Positions 17,162 through 25,222 of a DNA stretch of 64,000 bases are shown in pieces (the stretch's first letter is position 1; every line of letters begins with the position of its first letter). The DNA comes from ARS98 sp030744725 (GTDB lineage Bacteria; Planctomycetota; Planctomycetia; Pirellulales; Pirellulaceae): the NCBI GenBank assembly GCA_030744725.1, contig JASLPZ010000001.1:1-64000 (forward strand). Direction: 5' to 3'. Position numbers and translations under genes: made by a program. The notes under the pieces were generated by a model that did no database searches, was not told where the DNA came from, and worked only from the letters and a program-made list of their open reading frames with translations.

Positions 17162-17482
17162 TTAGAAGAAGTCAATCCGATGCTCGGCGTCCAGCGTCAC
17201 CAACGCTTTCTTCCAGGAATTGGTGCGACCGAACTTGAAGCGATAGCGCCGGGGCTTTCCACGACGATTCTGCGTCCTGACCTTAATGACCCGGACATCG
17301 AACAAGGCTTCAATCGCGTTGCGGATGTCATCCTTGTCCGCTAAAGGATTCACTTCGAACGCATACTGATTCTGTCGCGACGATCGATGAACACCCTTCT
17401 CGGTGACTAGGGGCCGCAACACAATCTGATGTGGCTCGAGTACGATTTTCTTCACTTTAGTTTTTTCGGCAGTGTGCGCCAT
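17162..17482 (-). CDS. rplW: 50S ribosomal protein L23
   Basis: L23 sits at the tunnel exit and is the docking point for trigger factor and SRP. The 106-residue sequence contains VLRPLVTEKG, the YAFEVNPLADKDDIRNAIEALF segment and VIKVRTQNRRGKPRRYRFKFGR. Its N-terminal extension is slightly longer than in E. coli. It lies between rplD and rplB. Confidence 0.96.
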   Translation of the reverse strand: MAHTAEKTKVKKIVLEPHQIVLRPLVTEKGVHRSSRQNQYAFEVNPLADKDDIRNAIEALFDVRVIKVRTQNRRGKPRRYRFKFGRTNSWKKALVTLDAEHRIDFF

Positions 17483-17513
17483 CGTATTAATTCCGTGAAA
17501 CGGTTCTCAGCAA

Positions 17514-18155
17514 CTAAGACGCTGCCGCGGCGCTTCGTTCTTTAATCACATCCAAAGCGGCCTTGGTAACCAACATTCGACGTGGAGACAAAACGGCCAG
17601 CGCATTCAAATCGGACACTGGCGAGACAGAAACTTTCTGGATATTCCTGGCGCTCTTGTGAACGTTCGCGTCATGTTCGGCCGTGGTAACCAACGTACTC
17701 GCCCCGCTGAGCTTCAGCGCCTTGAGAATCGCTGCCATCTCCTTCGTCGCCGGCTGGTCGAACACCAGCTCATCAATCACGACCACTTGCTCGTCAACAA
17801 TCTTGGAGGCGATCGCCATCCGCGTCGCTGCTCGAATGGCCTTGCGATTCAGACGATACGAATAGTCACGCGGCTGGATGGCGTGAATATGGCCACCGCC
17901 TCGACGAATACCCGACCGCCGCGAACCAGCACGCGCGTTTCCAGTTCCCTTCTGGCGGTACATTTTCGCGGTCGACCCAGCCACCTCAGCTCGAGTTTTC
18001 GTCTTACTGCTTCCTTGGCGAGCATTCGCCTGATACATCACGACAACGTCATGCAAGAGCTGCTTGTTTATGCTGGGCGCCAAGGCAGCGGGGTCGATTT
18101 CATAATCCCCAACCTGACTACCACTGCGATCGTATATGGGCAATTTTGCCATCAT
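17514..18155 (-). CDS. rplD: 50S ribosomal protein L4
   Basis: L4 extends a loop into the exit tunnel and in enteric bacteria regulates the S10 operon. Such regulation here is untested. The 213-residue sequence shows the tunnel-loop region with MYRQKGTGNARAGSRRSGIRRGGG and the C-terminal segment LNALAVLSPRRMLVTKAALD. The ATG may be 18155 or the adjacent 18152. Confidence 0.96.
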   Translation of the reverse strand: MMAKLPIYDRSGSQVGDYEIDPAALAPSINKQLLHDVVVMYQANARQGSSKTKTRAEVAGSTAKMYRQKGTGNARAGSRRSGIRRGGGHIHAIQPRDYSYRLNRKAIRAATRMAIASKIVDEQVVVIDELVFDQPATKEMAAILKALKLSGASTLVTTAEHDANVHKSARNIQKVSVSPVSDLNALAVLSPRRMLVTKAALDVIKERSAAAAS

Positions 18156-18207
18156 TCAAACCGTGCTTTAGCACTCAAAATAAACGGTACAAACCAATCC
18201 CAGACAA

Positions 18208-19020
18208 CTAAACCTTGTTCGTCTCACGAACAATCACATACCCGCCATTTGGGCCCGGCACTGCACCGCGAACCAACAAGATATTATCACCCACATCCAC
18301 TCGCGCGACACGCAGGTTGCGAACGGTAACCTGTGAATTGCCGTATTGCCCCGCCATGCGACGCCCTTTGAAGAGACGACTCGGGCTGGCACTGCAACCG
18401 GTACCGCCAGCGTGCCGATGCACTTTCTTCACACCGTGCGTGGCACGCTGACCATGGAAATTGTGTCGTTTCATCACGCCGGAAAAGCCACGCCCCTTGC
18501 TGATCGCGACAACGTCGACAGCCATCACCGCGGCGATGGTCTCGCGAAACTTGACCGCCTTCTTTTTCTCGAACTCTCGTTTCCAACCCGGCTTTTTGAC
18601 GTCAATTCCGTTAGCACTGGCTGCGTCCTTGAGCATCTGCGGCAGATCAACCAAAGCTGGCTCGAACATCTCGACCGTCAACTCCTGGCCCAACTCGTGG
18701 CCATTGGCTGGGCCGCGCAATTCCCGAATGAATCGTTTGGGTTCACAGTCAGGCTTCGGCAAGAGCTCGACGCCGGAAGCAGAAATCTTCTTGGAACGCT
18801 TGCTGCTCAGCTTCGCAACATGACCGCGCTCACTGCGGCGAGCCAACCGACGAGGCTTGTCAATGAAGCCAAGCTGTACGGCCTCATAGCCGTCCCGCTC
18901 GGACGTCCGAATCTGCAGCACGTGGCACGGCCCCGCTTCAATAACGGTTACCGGAATCACCTCTCCAGTCTCGTCGTATATTTGCGTCATCCCGACCTTG
19001 CGGCCAAGTATGCCCTTCAT
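18208..19020 (-). CDS. rplC: 50S ribosomal protein L3, extended
   Basis: L3 is a primary 23S rRNA-binding protein whose loop reaches the peptidyl-transferase centre. The sequence begins MKGILGRKVGMTQIYDETGE and has the signature KGRGFSGVMKRHNFHGQRATHG and the terminal NILLVRGAVPGPNGGYVIV. At 270 residues it is longer than the usual ~210. An insertion around residues 75-145 (LLPKPDCEPKRF through ELGQELTVEMFEP) accounts for most of the difference. Confidence 0.97.
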   Translation of the reverse strand: MKGILGRKVGMTQIYDETGEVIPVTVIEAGPCHVLQIRTSERDGYEAVQLGFIDKPRRLARRSERGHVAKLSSKRSKKISASGVELLPKPDCEPKRFIRELRGPANGHELGQELTVEMFEPALVDLPQMLKDAASANGIDVKKPGWKREFEKKKAVKFRETIAAVMAVDVVAISKGRGFSGVMKRHNFHGQRATHGVKKVHRHAGGTGCSASPSRLFKGRRMAGQYGNSQVTVRNLRVARVDVGDNILLVRGAVPGPNGGYVIVRETNKV

Positions 19021-19118
19021 CGTATTACCTCGTCATTACTCGCCGGCGGGAGACTAAGAACCATGTCTTAACTTGCCCGCCCGACTTCCATGCATATGCA
19101 ATCTAGTTGGGGTGTGTC

Positions 19119-19442
19119 TTATCGCTGGGTCGCCTTGATCTTGATATCAACGCCAGCTGGAAGGCTTAGCTTATTGAGCGATTCAATCGTCTTGGCTGTG
19201 GCTTGGACAATGTCCACCAGCCGCTTGTGCGTGCGTATTTCAAACTGCTGCCGCGCTTTCTTGTCCACGAATGGGCCGGAAAGCACGGTGTATTTCTCAA
19301 TCCGTGTAGGCAGAGGAATCGGACCATGCACTTCGGAGTGTGTTCGCTTGGCCGTGTCGACAATTTCTTGTGCACTCTGATCCAGAATAGCGTGGTCATA
19401 CGCCTCCATGCGGATCCGAATCACTTCACGAGTCTTTGCCAC
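19119..19442 (-). CDS. rpsJ: 30S ribosomal protein S10
   Basis: S10 is in the 30S head and doubles as the antitermination factor NusE. The 107-residue form has IRIRMEAYDHAILDQSAQEIVDTAKRT and the signature GPIPLPTRIEKYTVLSGPFVDKKARQQFE. Two GTG codons are possible. The one at 19442 is preferred because GGGAG lies eight bases upstream, against only two bases for 19448. It is the first gene of the S10 cluster. Confidence 0.96.
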   Translation of the reverse strand: MAKTREVIRIRMEAYDHAILDQSAQEIVDTAKRTHSEVHGPIPLPTRIEKYTVLSGPFVDKKARQQFEIRTHKRLVDIVQATAKTIESLNKLSLPAGVDIKIKATQR

Positions 19443-19448
19443 GGACAC

Positions 19449-19789
19449 TTCTCCCGGTCATCTATTCGGGGCCTGCGGACTGTTGTACCGCACGCACACC
19501 TGCCGCTTCTATCGCTAAATTGGAAGCCCTCGATCTTACGGGTCGACCTAAACCTCGTCAACCGCTGATGGCACTGCCAGCCGGCAAAAGTCCGAAGAAT
19601 TCAGCGGGATTGCGAAAACGGGTGCGCCGCCAGCTTCGCGACGACCGGGCTGGACCACTACATGGCTTGTATCAGGTTCTTCTGTTCAAATGAGTCAAGC
19701 TTTCAGCGACGGGCACCGACCGCAGGCTGGTCGGGGAGCGGGTCGCCGCAACCGAGCGATAGCTCGCGCCGGCCCGAGGCACAGCCTCG
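19449..19789. other. Intergenic region fusA-rpsJ
   Basis: About 340 bases hold the candidate S10 promoter near the rpsJ side and repeat copy A3 on the fusA side. No tuf gene is present here, although it often lies between fusA and rpsJ. Short open frames in this stretch show no recognisable protein. Confidence 0.6.
19533..19561 (-). promoter_or_regulatory. Candidate promoter of the S10-spc-alpha cluster
   Basis: On the minus strand, TTGACG (19556-19561) and TAAGAT (19533-19538) are separated by 17 bases. They match the sigma-70 consensus at 5/6 and 4/6 positions. The start would lie about 80 bases before rpsJ. It sits in the only long gap between fusA and rpsJ. Confidence 0.5.
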
Positions 19790-19792
19790 CTA
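19669..19792 (-). repeat. Repeat family A, copy A3, starting at the fusA stop codon
   Basis: A 124-base full-length copy in minus orientation. It begins TAGCGAGGCTGTGCCTCGGG, where TAG is the fusA stop codon (19790-19792). It contains the shared GCGGTCGGTGCCCGTCGCTG core, and ends ACTCATTTG...CCTGATAC. The initial GAGGCTGTGCCTC can fold as a hairpin. Confidence 0.9.
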
Positions 19793-21874
19793 GATCTCGT
19801 ACTCCCTGACCACTTCCGGCGGCGCCGGGGCATATTCAAATGGCTCGATGGAGCAACCGGCACGGCCCTGACTGAGGCTGCGCATGGCACTGGAATAGCC
19901 AAATAGCTCTTTTAATGGGGCACGTGCTTCGATCGAATTCGTTTTGCCGCGGACTTCCGTCTGCACAATCACCGCGCGCCGCTGCTGTAAGTCGCCAACA
20001 AAATCACCCACATACTGCTCGGGCGTGACAATATCGAGCTTCATGATCGGCTCGAGCAGGACCTTCCCGCCTTCGGCCAGCCCTTGGTTAAAGGCCTCAT
20101 TGGCCGCGATTCGGAAAGCACGCTCGTCGGACGATTCGTCCGCTTCGCCGCCCAAAACCGTAACTCGCAGTTTTGTTAGCGGGTATCCGGCAATTAGCCC
20201 ACCCCCGTCGCTCCGCGCCTTCAGCTCATCCAACGCGATGACCAACATATCCGCAGGAATCACGTCAGGAGGGCAAGCACTCATGACCGCGACGGGAGGG
20301 CCGTCGGCCACCCCAGGCTCGACGCGCAGCCGCAACTTGGCAAACAGCTGCTGGCCACCGATCAACCGGTGGCACTCGCCCTCCACCTCGACGCACGAAG
20401 CGACGGTTTCTCGAAAACTGACCTGGGGCTTATGAAAGCGAATATTCAGATTGAAGTCGCGGAGCAACTTATTCTTGATCACCTCAAGATGCAGTTCACC
20501 CATGCCACTGATCAGCGTTTGACCAGTCTCACCACTGACGACACGCAACGTCGGATCCTGACGTTTCAACAATTCGAGCGTGTCTTCCAACTTCTTGCGC
20601 TCCGTCGTCGATTCGGGCTCAATGGCCATTGAAATCACGGTCTCAGGAAATTCGATAGACTCCAGCCGTACCGGGTGCCGAGCATCGCAGAGCGTATCAC
20701 CGGTAATCGTCTGACGAAGCCCGATCACGCCGACAATGTCGCCCGCCTCGGCCTCGTCCAGCTGGAACTCCTTTTTTGTGGCGTGAATATGCCACAGCTG
20801 GGCCACATTCTCCTTCTTGTCCTGCACCGAATTCAGGACCCTTGAATTGGACTTCAGCGTCCCAGAATAGATACGCAGCCAGAACATGTCACCCGTTTTG
20901 GCGGGCAGCACCTTGAACACGAGGGCACAAAACGGCTCGCTTGGATCTGCCTTCCTCACGACGTGCGGCACTTCTCCGTCCCTCTTTTTGGCAACTCCTT
21001 CGCCCTCGACGGGCGGAACGTCCAACGGGCTGGGCAAGTAGGCGGCAACGGCGTCGAGCACTGGTTGGACGCCAATCCCGTGCAGCGCAGAGCCGCACAG
21101 CACGGGCTGAATCTGCATTTGCAACGTCGAATGTCGCAAAACACTCACGATCAGAGACTCAGGAATCGGCTCTTCCTGCAGCCCCAACTCCATTAGCTCA
21201 TCACTTTGCCCATAGAGTTTCTCCAGCAACTGTTCACGCCAGAGCGCCGCGTCGTCGGCCAATTCCGCGGGGATCTCCTCTACAATCGGCTGCATGTCGT
21301 CGTCGGCAAATCGCAACATCTTCATGCCGACCAAATCAATGACCCCGCGAAAAGGGTCGTCAAAGTGCGCCGGTCCGGCACCCACAGGAATCTGAATCGC
21401 CACCGGGGTGGCATCCAAACGCGTGCCGATCTCTTCAAATATCTCTTCAAATCGAGCCCCCTCGCGGTCCATCTTGTTGATGAAGGCGATTCTCGGGACG
21501 CGGTATCGGTTGGCTTGACGCCACACCGTCTCGCTCTGCGCCTCCACGCCTTCTCGCGCGCTAAACACCACCACCGCCCCATCGAGCACCCGCAAACACC
21601 GCTCGACTTCAGCCGTAAAGTCAACATGCCCTGGTGTGTCGAGCAAGTTGATGTGCACATCGCGCCAATCAAACGTGACACAGGCCGAATATATTGTGAT
21701 CCCACGCTCTTGTTCCTCGGGATCCACGTCCGTCTCGGTGGTTCCTTTATCGACCTCGCCGACGCGGTGTTTTGCGCCCGCACAGAACAGCATCCGCTCG
21801 GTGACGGTCGTCTTGCCCGCATCAATGTGGGCAATCACACCGATATTTCGCAGTTGTTCGAGCTTGCGTGGCAT
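19790..21874 (-). CDS. fusA: Translation elongation factor G
   Basis: EF-G is the GTPase that drives translocation and, with RRF, ribosome recycling. The 694-residue protein has G1 AHIDAGKTT (about 16-24), a GITI switch-I region, G3 DTPGH and G4 NKMD. Domain IV-V segments include FNLNIRFHKPQVSFRETV and the terminal SLSQGRAGCSIEPFEYAP. Its location between rpsG and rpsJ supports the main translational fusA. Some residues differ from classical EF-G, for example YSACVTFDW where ITSAATT is usual, so an EF-G paralogue type cannot be excluded. The ATG is at 21874. Confidence 0.93.
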   Translation of the reverse strand: MPRKLEQLRNIGVIAHIDAGKTTVTERMLFCAGAKHRVGEVDKGTTETDVDPEEQERGITIYSACVTFDWRDVHINLLDTPGHVDFTAEVERCLRVLDGAVVVFSAREGVEAQSETVWRQANRYRVPRIAFINKMDREGARFEEIFEEIGTRLDATPVAIQIPVGAGPAHFDDPFRGVIDLVGMKMLRFADDDMQPIVEEIPAELADDAALWREQLLEKLYGQSDELMELGLQEEPIPESLIVSVLRHSTLQMQIQPVLCGSALHGIGVQPVLDAVAAYLPSPLDVPPVEGEGVAKKRDGEVPHVVRKADPSEPFCALVFKVLPAKTGDMFWLRIYSGTLKSNSRVLNSVQDKKENVAQLWHIHATKKEFQLDEAEAGDIVGVIGLRQTITGDTLCDARHPVRLESIEFPETVISMAIEPESTTERKKLEDTLELLKRQDPTLRVVSGETGQTLISGMGELHLEVIKNKLLRDFNLNIRFHKPQVSFRETVASCVEVEGECHRLIGGQQLFAKLRLRVEPGVADGPPVAVMSACPPDVIPADMLVIALDELKARSDGGGLIAGYPLTKLRVTVLGGEADESSDERAFRIAANEAFNQGLAEGGKVLLEPIMKLDIVTPEQYVGDFVGDLQQRRAVIVQTEVRGKTNSIEARAPLKELFGYSSAMRSLSQGRAGCSIEPFEYAPAPPEVVREYEI

Positions 21875-21970
21875 GTCAGGTCATAGTCTTCGCGTAAAAG
21901 GCCAAGGCCTTTGCGCAAAAAGAAAGCCGCACCTCGACGAACGACATGCGGCCAATCTGGTTGGAACCGA

Positions 21971-22441
21971 TTACCAAGCAAAATGTGCAAACGCTTTGTT
22001 GGCTTCGGCCATACGGTGTACGTTTTCGCGACGCGTCATCGCAGCGCCTTCACGGTTGAAGGCAGCCAGAACTTCGTCCGCCAGCTTATGAGCCGTCGGG
22101 CGCCCCTTCTTTTCGCGGACTGCGATCAGCAACCAGCGAATCGCCAGCGACTGCTGCCGGGCGCGATTTACTTGCATCGGGACCTGATATGCAGCACCCC
22201 CGACGCGTTTCGAACGAACCTCAATCTGTGGCTTGATGTTCTCGATCGCCGCGTGAAAGACTTCGATCGGCTCCTGGTCTGTCACCTTTTTGGCGATAAT
22301 GTCGAGGGCATCGTAGAACACCTTCAGGGCGATCGTCTTTTTGCCATCCCACATCAAGCAATTCACAAATTTCCCCGCCAAGATCGAGTTATGACGTGGA
22401 TCTGGCTTCAGAGTTTTTCTGCTGGCTGTGATTGCGCCCAT
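21971..22441 (-). CDS. rpsG: 30S ribosomal protein S7
   Basis: S7 nucleates assembly of the 30S head and contacts the E-site tRNA. The 156-residue form starting MGAITASRKTLKPDPRHNS has the standard length. The frame is open upstream to 22516, but those 25 residues do not fit the family. The signatures FVNCLMWDGKKTIALKVFYDAL and GGAAYQVPMQVNRARQQSLAIRW are clear. It is transcribed between rpsL and fusA. Confidence 0.96.
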   Translation of the reverse strand: MGAITASRKTLKPDPRHNSILAGKFVNCLMWDGKKTIALKVFYDALDIIAKKVTDQEPIEVFHAAIENIKPQIEVRSKRVGGAAYQVPMQVNRARQQSLAIRWLLIAVREKKGRPTAHKLADEVLAAFNREGAAMTRRENVHRMAEANKAFAHFAW

Positions 22442-22516
22442 GGGCTCGTCCGATACGTTGCGGTTTTTCTTGGTTGTGATCTGACCCGTTGCCGAGCTGA
22501 ACTCGACAGCGAACAA

Positions 22517-22885
22517 TTATGACCGTTTTGCCCCGTAGCGGCTGCGAGACTGCTTACGGCCATCGACGCCCAACGTGTCGCGTGCACCGCGAACCACTTG
22601 ATAGCGAACACCCGGCAGGTCGCGAACTCGTCCACCCCGCACCAACACAATCGAGTGTTCCTGCAGATTATGGCCTTCGCCCGGAATGTACACTGTCACT
22701 TCTTTACCATTGGATAGCCGCACACGAGTGATCTTCCGTAGCGCCGAGTTCGGTTTCTTCGGCGTCATGGTTCGCACCTGCAAGCAAACGCCTTGCTTTT
22801 GCGGACAACGGTCGAGCACGGGGGCTTTGGTGAATTTCCGCTTCTTCTTACGATTGCGGCGGACAAGTTGGTTGATGGTGGGCAT
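22517..22885 (-). CDS. rpsL: 30S ribosomal protein S12
   Basis: S12 is in the decoding centre and is the streptomycin-resistance locus. The 122-residue form from MPTINQLVRRNRKKKRK is normal. The frame is open to 22969, but those extra residues overlap the probable promoter. The decoding loop with TPKKPNSALRKITRVRLSNG and the GEGHNLQEHSIVLVRGGRV and DLPGVRY segments are intact, with lysines at the usual streptomycin-sensitive positions. It is the first gene of the str cluster. Confidence 0.97.
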   Translation of the reverse strand: MPTINQLVRRNRKKKRKFTKAPVLDRCPQKQGVCLQVRTMTPKKPNSALRKITRVRLSNGKEVTVYIPGEGHNLQEHSIVLVRGGRVRDLPGVRYQVVRGARDTLGVDGRKQSRSRYGAKRS

Positions 22886-22931
22886 CAGTTTTGTCGGTCT
22901 ATCTATAGACTTGGGGGTTGAGGAATCCACC

Positions 22932-22959
22932 AGATTACCTCTTTGAGGGTGGCTGTCAA
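22932..22959 (-). promoter_or_regulatory. Candidate promoter of rpsL-rpsG-fusA
   Basis: On the minus strand a perfect -35 hexamer TTGACA (22954-22959) is followed after 16 bases by TAATCT (22932-22937), a 3/6 match to TATAAT. The start would lie about 40 bases before the rpsL ATG at 22885. No other -35 of this quality was seen in the gap. Confidence 0.5.
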
Positions 22960-22991
22960 GGTGGAACAAAGGTGCAAGTCAGGGTGCGGAA

Positions 22992-23066
22992 GGGGTCGGG
23001 AGTCTTTTTCGGAAGAAAACGCACTAGCTCGGGTGCACAAATCGACCGAAAAAGACTCCCGACCCC
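22992..23066. repeat. Repeat family C, palindromic element C1
   Basis: The arms 22992-23012 and 23046-23066 are perfect 21-base inverted repeats (GGGGTCGGGAGTCTTTTTCG plus G, and its complement) around a 33-base loop. The transcript could form a long stable hairpin. A close relative lies inside the rlmKL gene at 45437-45512. Confidence 0.95.
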
Positions 23067-23194
23067 GTTCGTACGTTCGCTTAAGAAAGCGAGGGCCTGC
23101 ACCTTTCAGGCACAATCTGTTTTTTTGGTCTTGCCTGGGCTTACAGACGGTACCAAATTAAGACCTTCGCCTAAAACCTAAGAATGAGCTGATC

Positions 23195-24370
23195 ATGAGA
23201 ATTGCGTACTTCGACTGCACGAGCGGAATCAGCGGCGACATGACACTCGGAGCATTGGTCGACGCCGGTGTTGACCTCACTTCCATTCAGGCCGGAATCG
23301 ACTCGCTGGGGCTGCCGAGTTGCCGGCTGACCCAGGAAGAAGTCAAACGCAAGGGGTTTCGCGCCACGAAGGTTGAGGTCGTCCATGAGCCCGAACATGC
23401 GCACCGCCATCTGCACCACATTACGGACATGATCGAAGGAAGCTCGCTGACCGAAAGCCAGAAAGAACTCGCCAAACGTATCTTCACGCGACTCGGCGAA
23501 GCCGAAGCCAAGGTCCACGGAACAACAATTCGGAAGGTGCATTTTCATGAGGTTGGCGCAGTCGATTCCATCGCGGATATCGTCGGCAGCGCGATCGGGC
23601 TGGATCTGTTGGGGGTCGATCGAATTGTCTGTTCCCCAATTCCGACGGGCACTGGGCACATCATGATCGCACACGGACGGGTCGGTGTCCCGGCACCGGC
23701 CACGGCCGAACTGTTGACCGGCATCCCCCTGGAAGACTCGGCGATTGAGGCGGAATTGACCACTCCAACGGGTGCCGCAATCGTGGCCACCGTGGTTGAT
23801 GAATTCGGGCCGCTGCCGGGTATGACGATCAATGCGATCGGCTATGGGGCCGGCACGCGCGAACTGGACGAACAAGCCAACGTCGTACGATTGATCGTTG
23901 GCACGACCCCAGAGAGCCTGCACGCTGATCAAGTGTCGGTTCTGGAAACGAATATCGACGACGTGGCCGGCGAAGTGATCGGCCACTGCACCACACTTCT
24001 GGCCGAATCCGGCGCGTTGGATGTCTACACAACGGCAATTCAGATGAAAAAGAACCGCCCAGGCGTCAAGATCACCGTTCTATGTCAGGCAGGCGATATT
24101 GCCAAATTAGAGAGGATTCTCTTTCGTGAAACCGCAACATTGGGGATCCGCCGCTGGTCGGCCAGCCGTCATAAACTCGACCGCCGCCCGCATGATGTCG
24201 AGACCCAGTGGGGCCGCATCGAAGGCAAACTAGCGACGCTATCTGATGGCGGCACCAGCTTTTCGCCAGAATACGAGTCTTGCCGAAAGGTGGCCGCAGC
24301 GAGTAATGTCCCGCTTAAGCAGATTTACGACGAGGCACGAAACGCGTGGCGGAAGGCGGACGCGAGGTAG
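23195..24370 (+). CDS. larC: Nickel-pincer cofactor biosynthesis protein LarC-like
   Basis: LarC is the nickel insertase (CTP-dependent cyclometallase) that completes the nickel-pincer nucleotide cofactor of lactate racemase LarA and relatives. The 391-residue sequence opens MRIAYFDCTSGISGDMTLGA, the family signature. It has a His-rich stretch HEPEHAHRHLHHI (likely metal-binding) and the conserved VHFHEVGAVDSIADIVG and TPTGAAIVATV blocks. The C-terminal half contains VLETNIDDVAGEVIGH and AIQMKKNRPGVKITVLC. The length is normal, and no programmed frameshift is needed here. larA, larB and larE are not in the window, so the client enzyme is unknown. Confidence 0.92.
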   Translation: MRIAYFDCTSGISGDMTLGALVDAGVDLTSIQAGIDSLGLPSCRLTQEEVKRKGFRATKVEVVHEPEHAHRHLHHITDMIEGSSLTESQKELAKRIFTRLGEAEAKVHGTTIRKVHFHEVGAVDSIADIVGSAIGLDLLGVDRIVCSPIPTGTGHIMIAHGRVGVPAPATAELLTGIPLEDSAIEAELTTPTGAAIVATVVDEFGPLPGMTINAIGYGAGTRELDEQANVVRLIVGTTPESLHADQVSVLETNIDDVAGEVIGHCTTLLAESGALDVYTTAIQMKKNRPGVKITVLCQAGDIAKLERILFRETATLGIRRWSASRHKLDRRPHDVETQWGRIEGKLATLSDGGTSFSPEYESCRKVAAASNVPLKQIYDEARNAWRKADAR

Positions 24371-24440
24371 CTGATACCCCTGTCGCCAAATTGCGGCGCG
24401 TGCCGTCCAGACTTGCCGTCGATCGGAAGGAGCCGATCCT

Positions 24441-25103
24441 GTGCCCGAATCCATCAGTACGCCAGCAATCGCAGATTCTCTCGCGCGAGCAATTGCCGAA
24501 GGTCCCATCGTGGCCAGCATGGTGTCCGGCGCCATGCTGGCGCTCGGGATCGCGATGATGCTCGTGATCTTGTTGCGCCGATCGGGCAGGTACTATCACA
24601 AGCTGAAACGCCAGGCCAAAAGAGCGGCCAAACCGACTGCCCAGCAGACCCGACGCGAAGAGCAAATGGCGAACATGTTCGATCGCGCCAGCCCACTCTT
24701 GGATGCTCCATCGACGGTCGTACGCTGGCAAGTGGAGATGCAAGAGCTAGCCCGCGAACTCAAGGCCGAAATCGACACGAAAATGAGGATCTTGCAAGTC
24801 CTCGTCCGACGATCCAATGAAGCGGCCGAGCGGCTAGAAGCGGCTGCGGCACGCGCCGAACGACTCGGCTGTGTGGACCGCCGGCAAGCAGTTGAGCTTG
24901 ACTCGATCGAATCCCTGGCGGAAGACGCCGCGGCAAATCGAAGCGCAACCCCATCGCCTCCTGTGCCAGCCTATTCCGATCAGGTCTACGCGATGGCAGA
25001 TTCCGGCACTAACGCGGCGGACATTGCCAATCACATTGGATTGCCCATCGGCGATGTCGAACTCGTACTGAGCCTACGATCACAATCGGGCGAATCTGTG
25101 TGA
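24441..25103 (+). CDS. Membrane-anchored coiled-coil protein, DUF6115-like C-terminus
   Basis: A 220-residue protein with one N-terminal membrane segment (about 23-46, VASMVSGAMLALGIAMMLVI), a basic stretch, and a helical Glu/Arg-rich region (about 95-145) likely to be a coiled coil. A Ser/Pro linker follows. The C-terminal helix-turn-helix-like segment YAMADSGTNAADIANHIGLP and VELVLSLR resembles the module in DUF6115/SwrB-type proteins. The GTG start at 24441 is fixed by GGAAGGAG eight bases upstream. It follows larC by 70 bases. Function is unknown. Confidence 0.6.
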   Translation: MPESISTPAIADSLARAIAEGPIVASMVSGAMLALGIAMMLVILLRRSGRYYHKLKRQAKRAAKPTAQQTRREEQMANMFDRASPLLDAPSTVVRWQVEMQELARELKAEIDTKMRILQVLVRRSNEAAERLEAAAARAERLGCVDRRQAVELDSIESLAEDAAANRSATPSPPVPAYSDQVYAMADSGTNAADIANHIGLPIGDVELVLSLRSQSGESV

Positions 25104-25218
25104 GTAGCTTGCGGGGCGTTTGCATGAAACAACATGTTGTGGGCCGGTCTCCCGACCCGGCCCACCTTCGCCACCCCGGCACGGTCGGGAGACCGTGCCA
25201 CAACACGTGAGTAGCTTG
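25100..25218. repeat. Double-hairpin element flanked by 12-bp direct repeats
   Basis: The 12-mer GTGAGTAGCTTG occurs at 25100-25111 and again at 25207-25218. Between them lie a palindrome (25130-25139) and two perfect 9-bp hairpins at 25139-25165 (stem GTGGGCCGG) and 25178-25199 (stem GGCACGGTC). It lies between convergent genes and could act as a bidirectional transcription terminator, but there is no T-tract. Confidence 0.75.
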
Positions 25219-25222
25219 AGGA

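Larger units (their letters stand above)
22886..23194. other. Intergenic region rpsL/larC (divergent)
   Basis: A 309-base divergent spacer. It contains the candidate rpsL promoter and the long palindrome described separately at 22992-23066. No protein is recognised in its short frames. Confidence 0.6.

Noticed and set aside
21206..21886. 226-residue plus-strand frame opposite fusA
   Set aside because: It mirrors codons of EF-G and has no ribosome binding site or motif of its own.
22886..22969. N-terminal extension of rpsL
   Set aside because: S12 starts at MPTINQLV. The extension overlaps the candidate promoter and is not part of the family.
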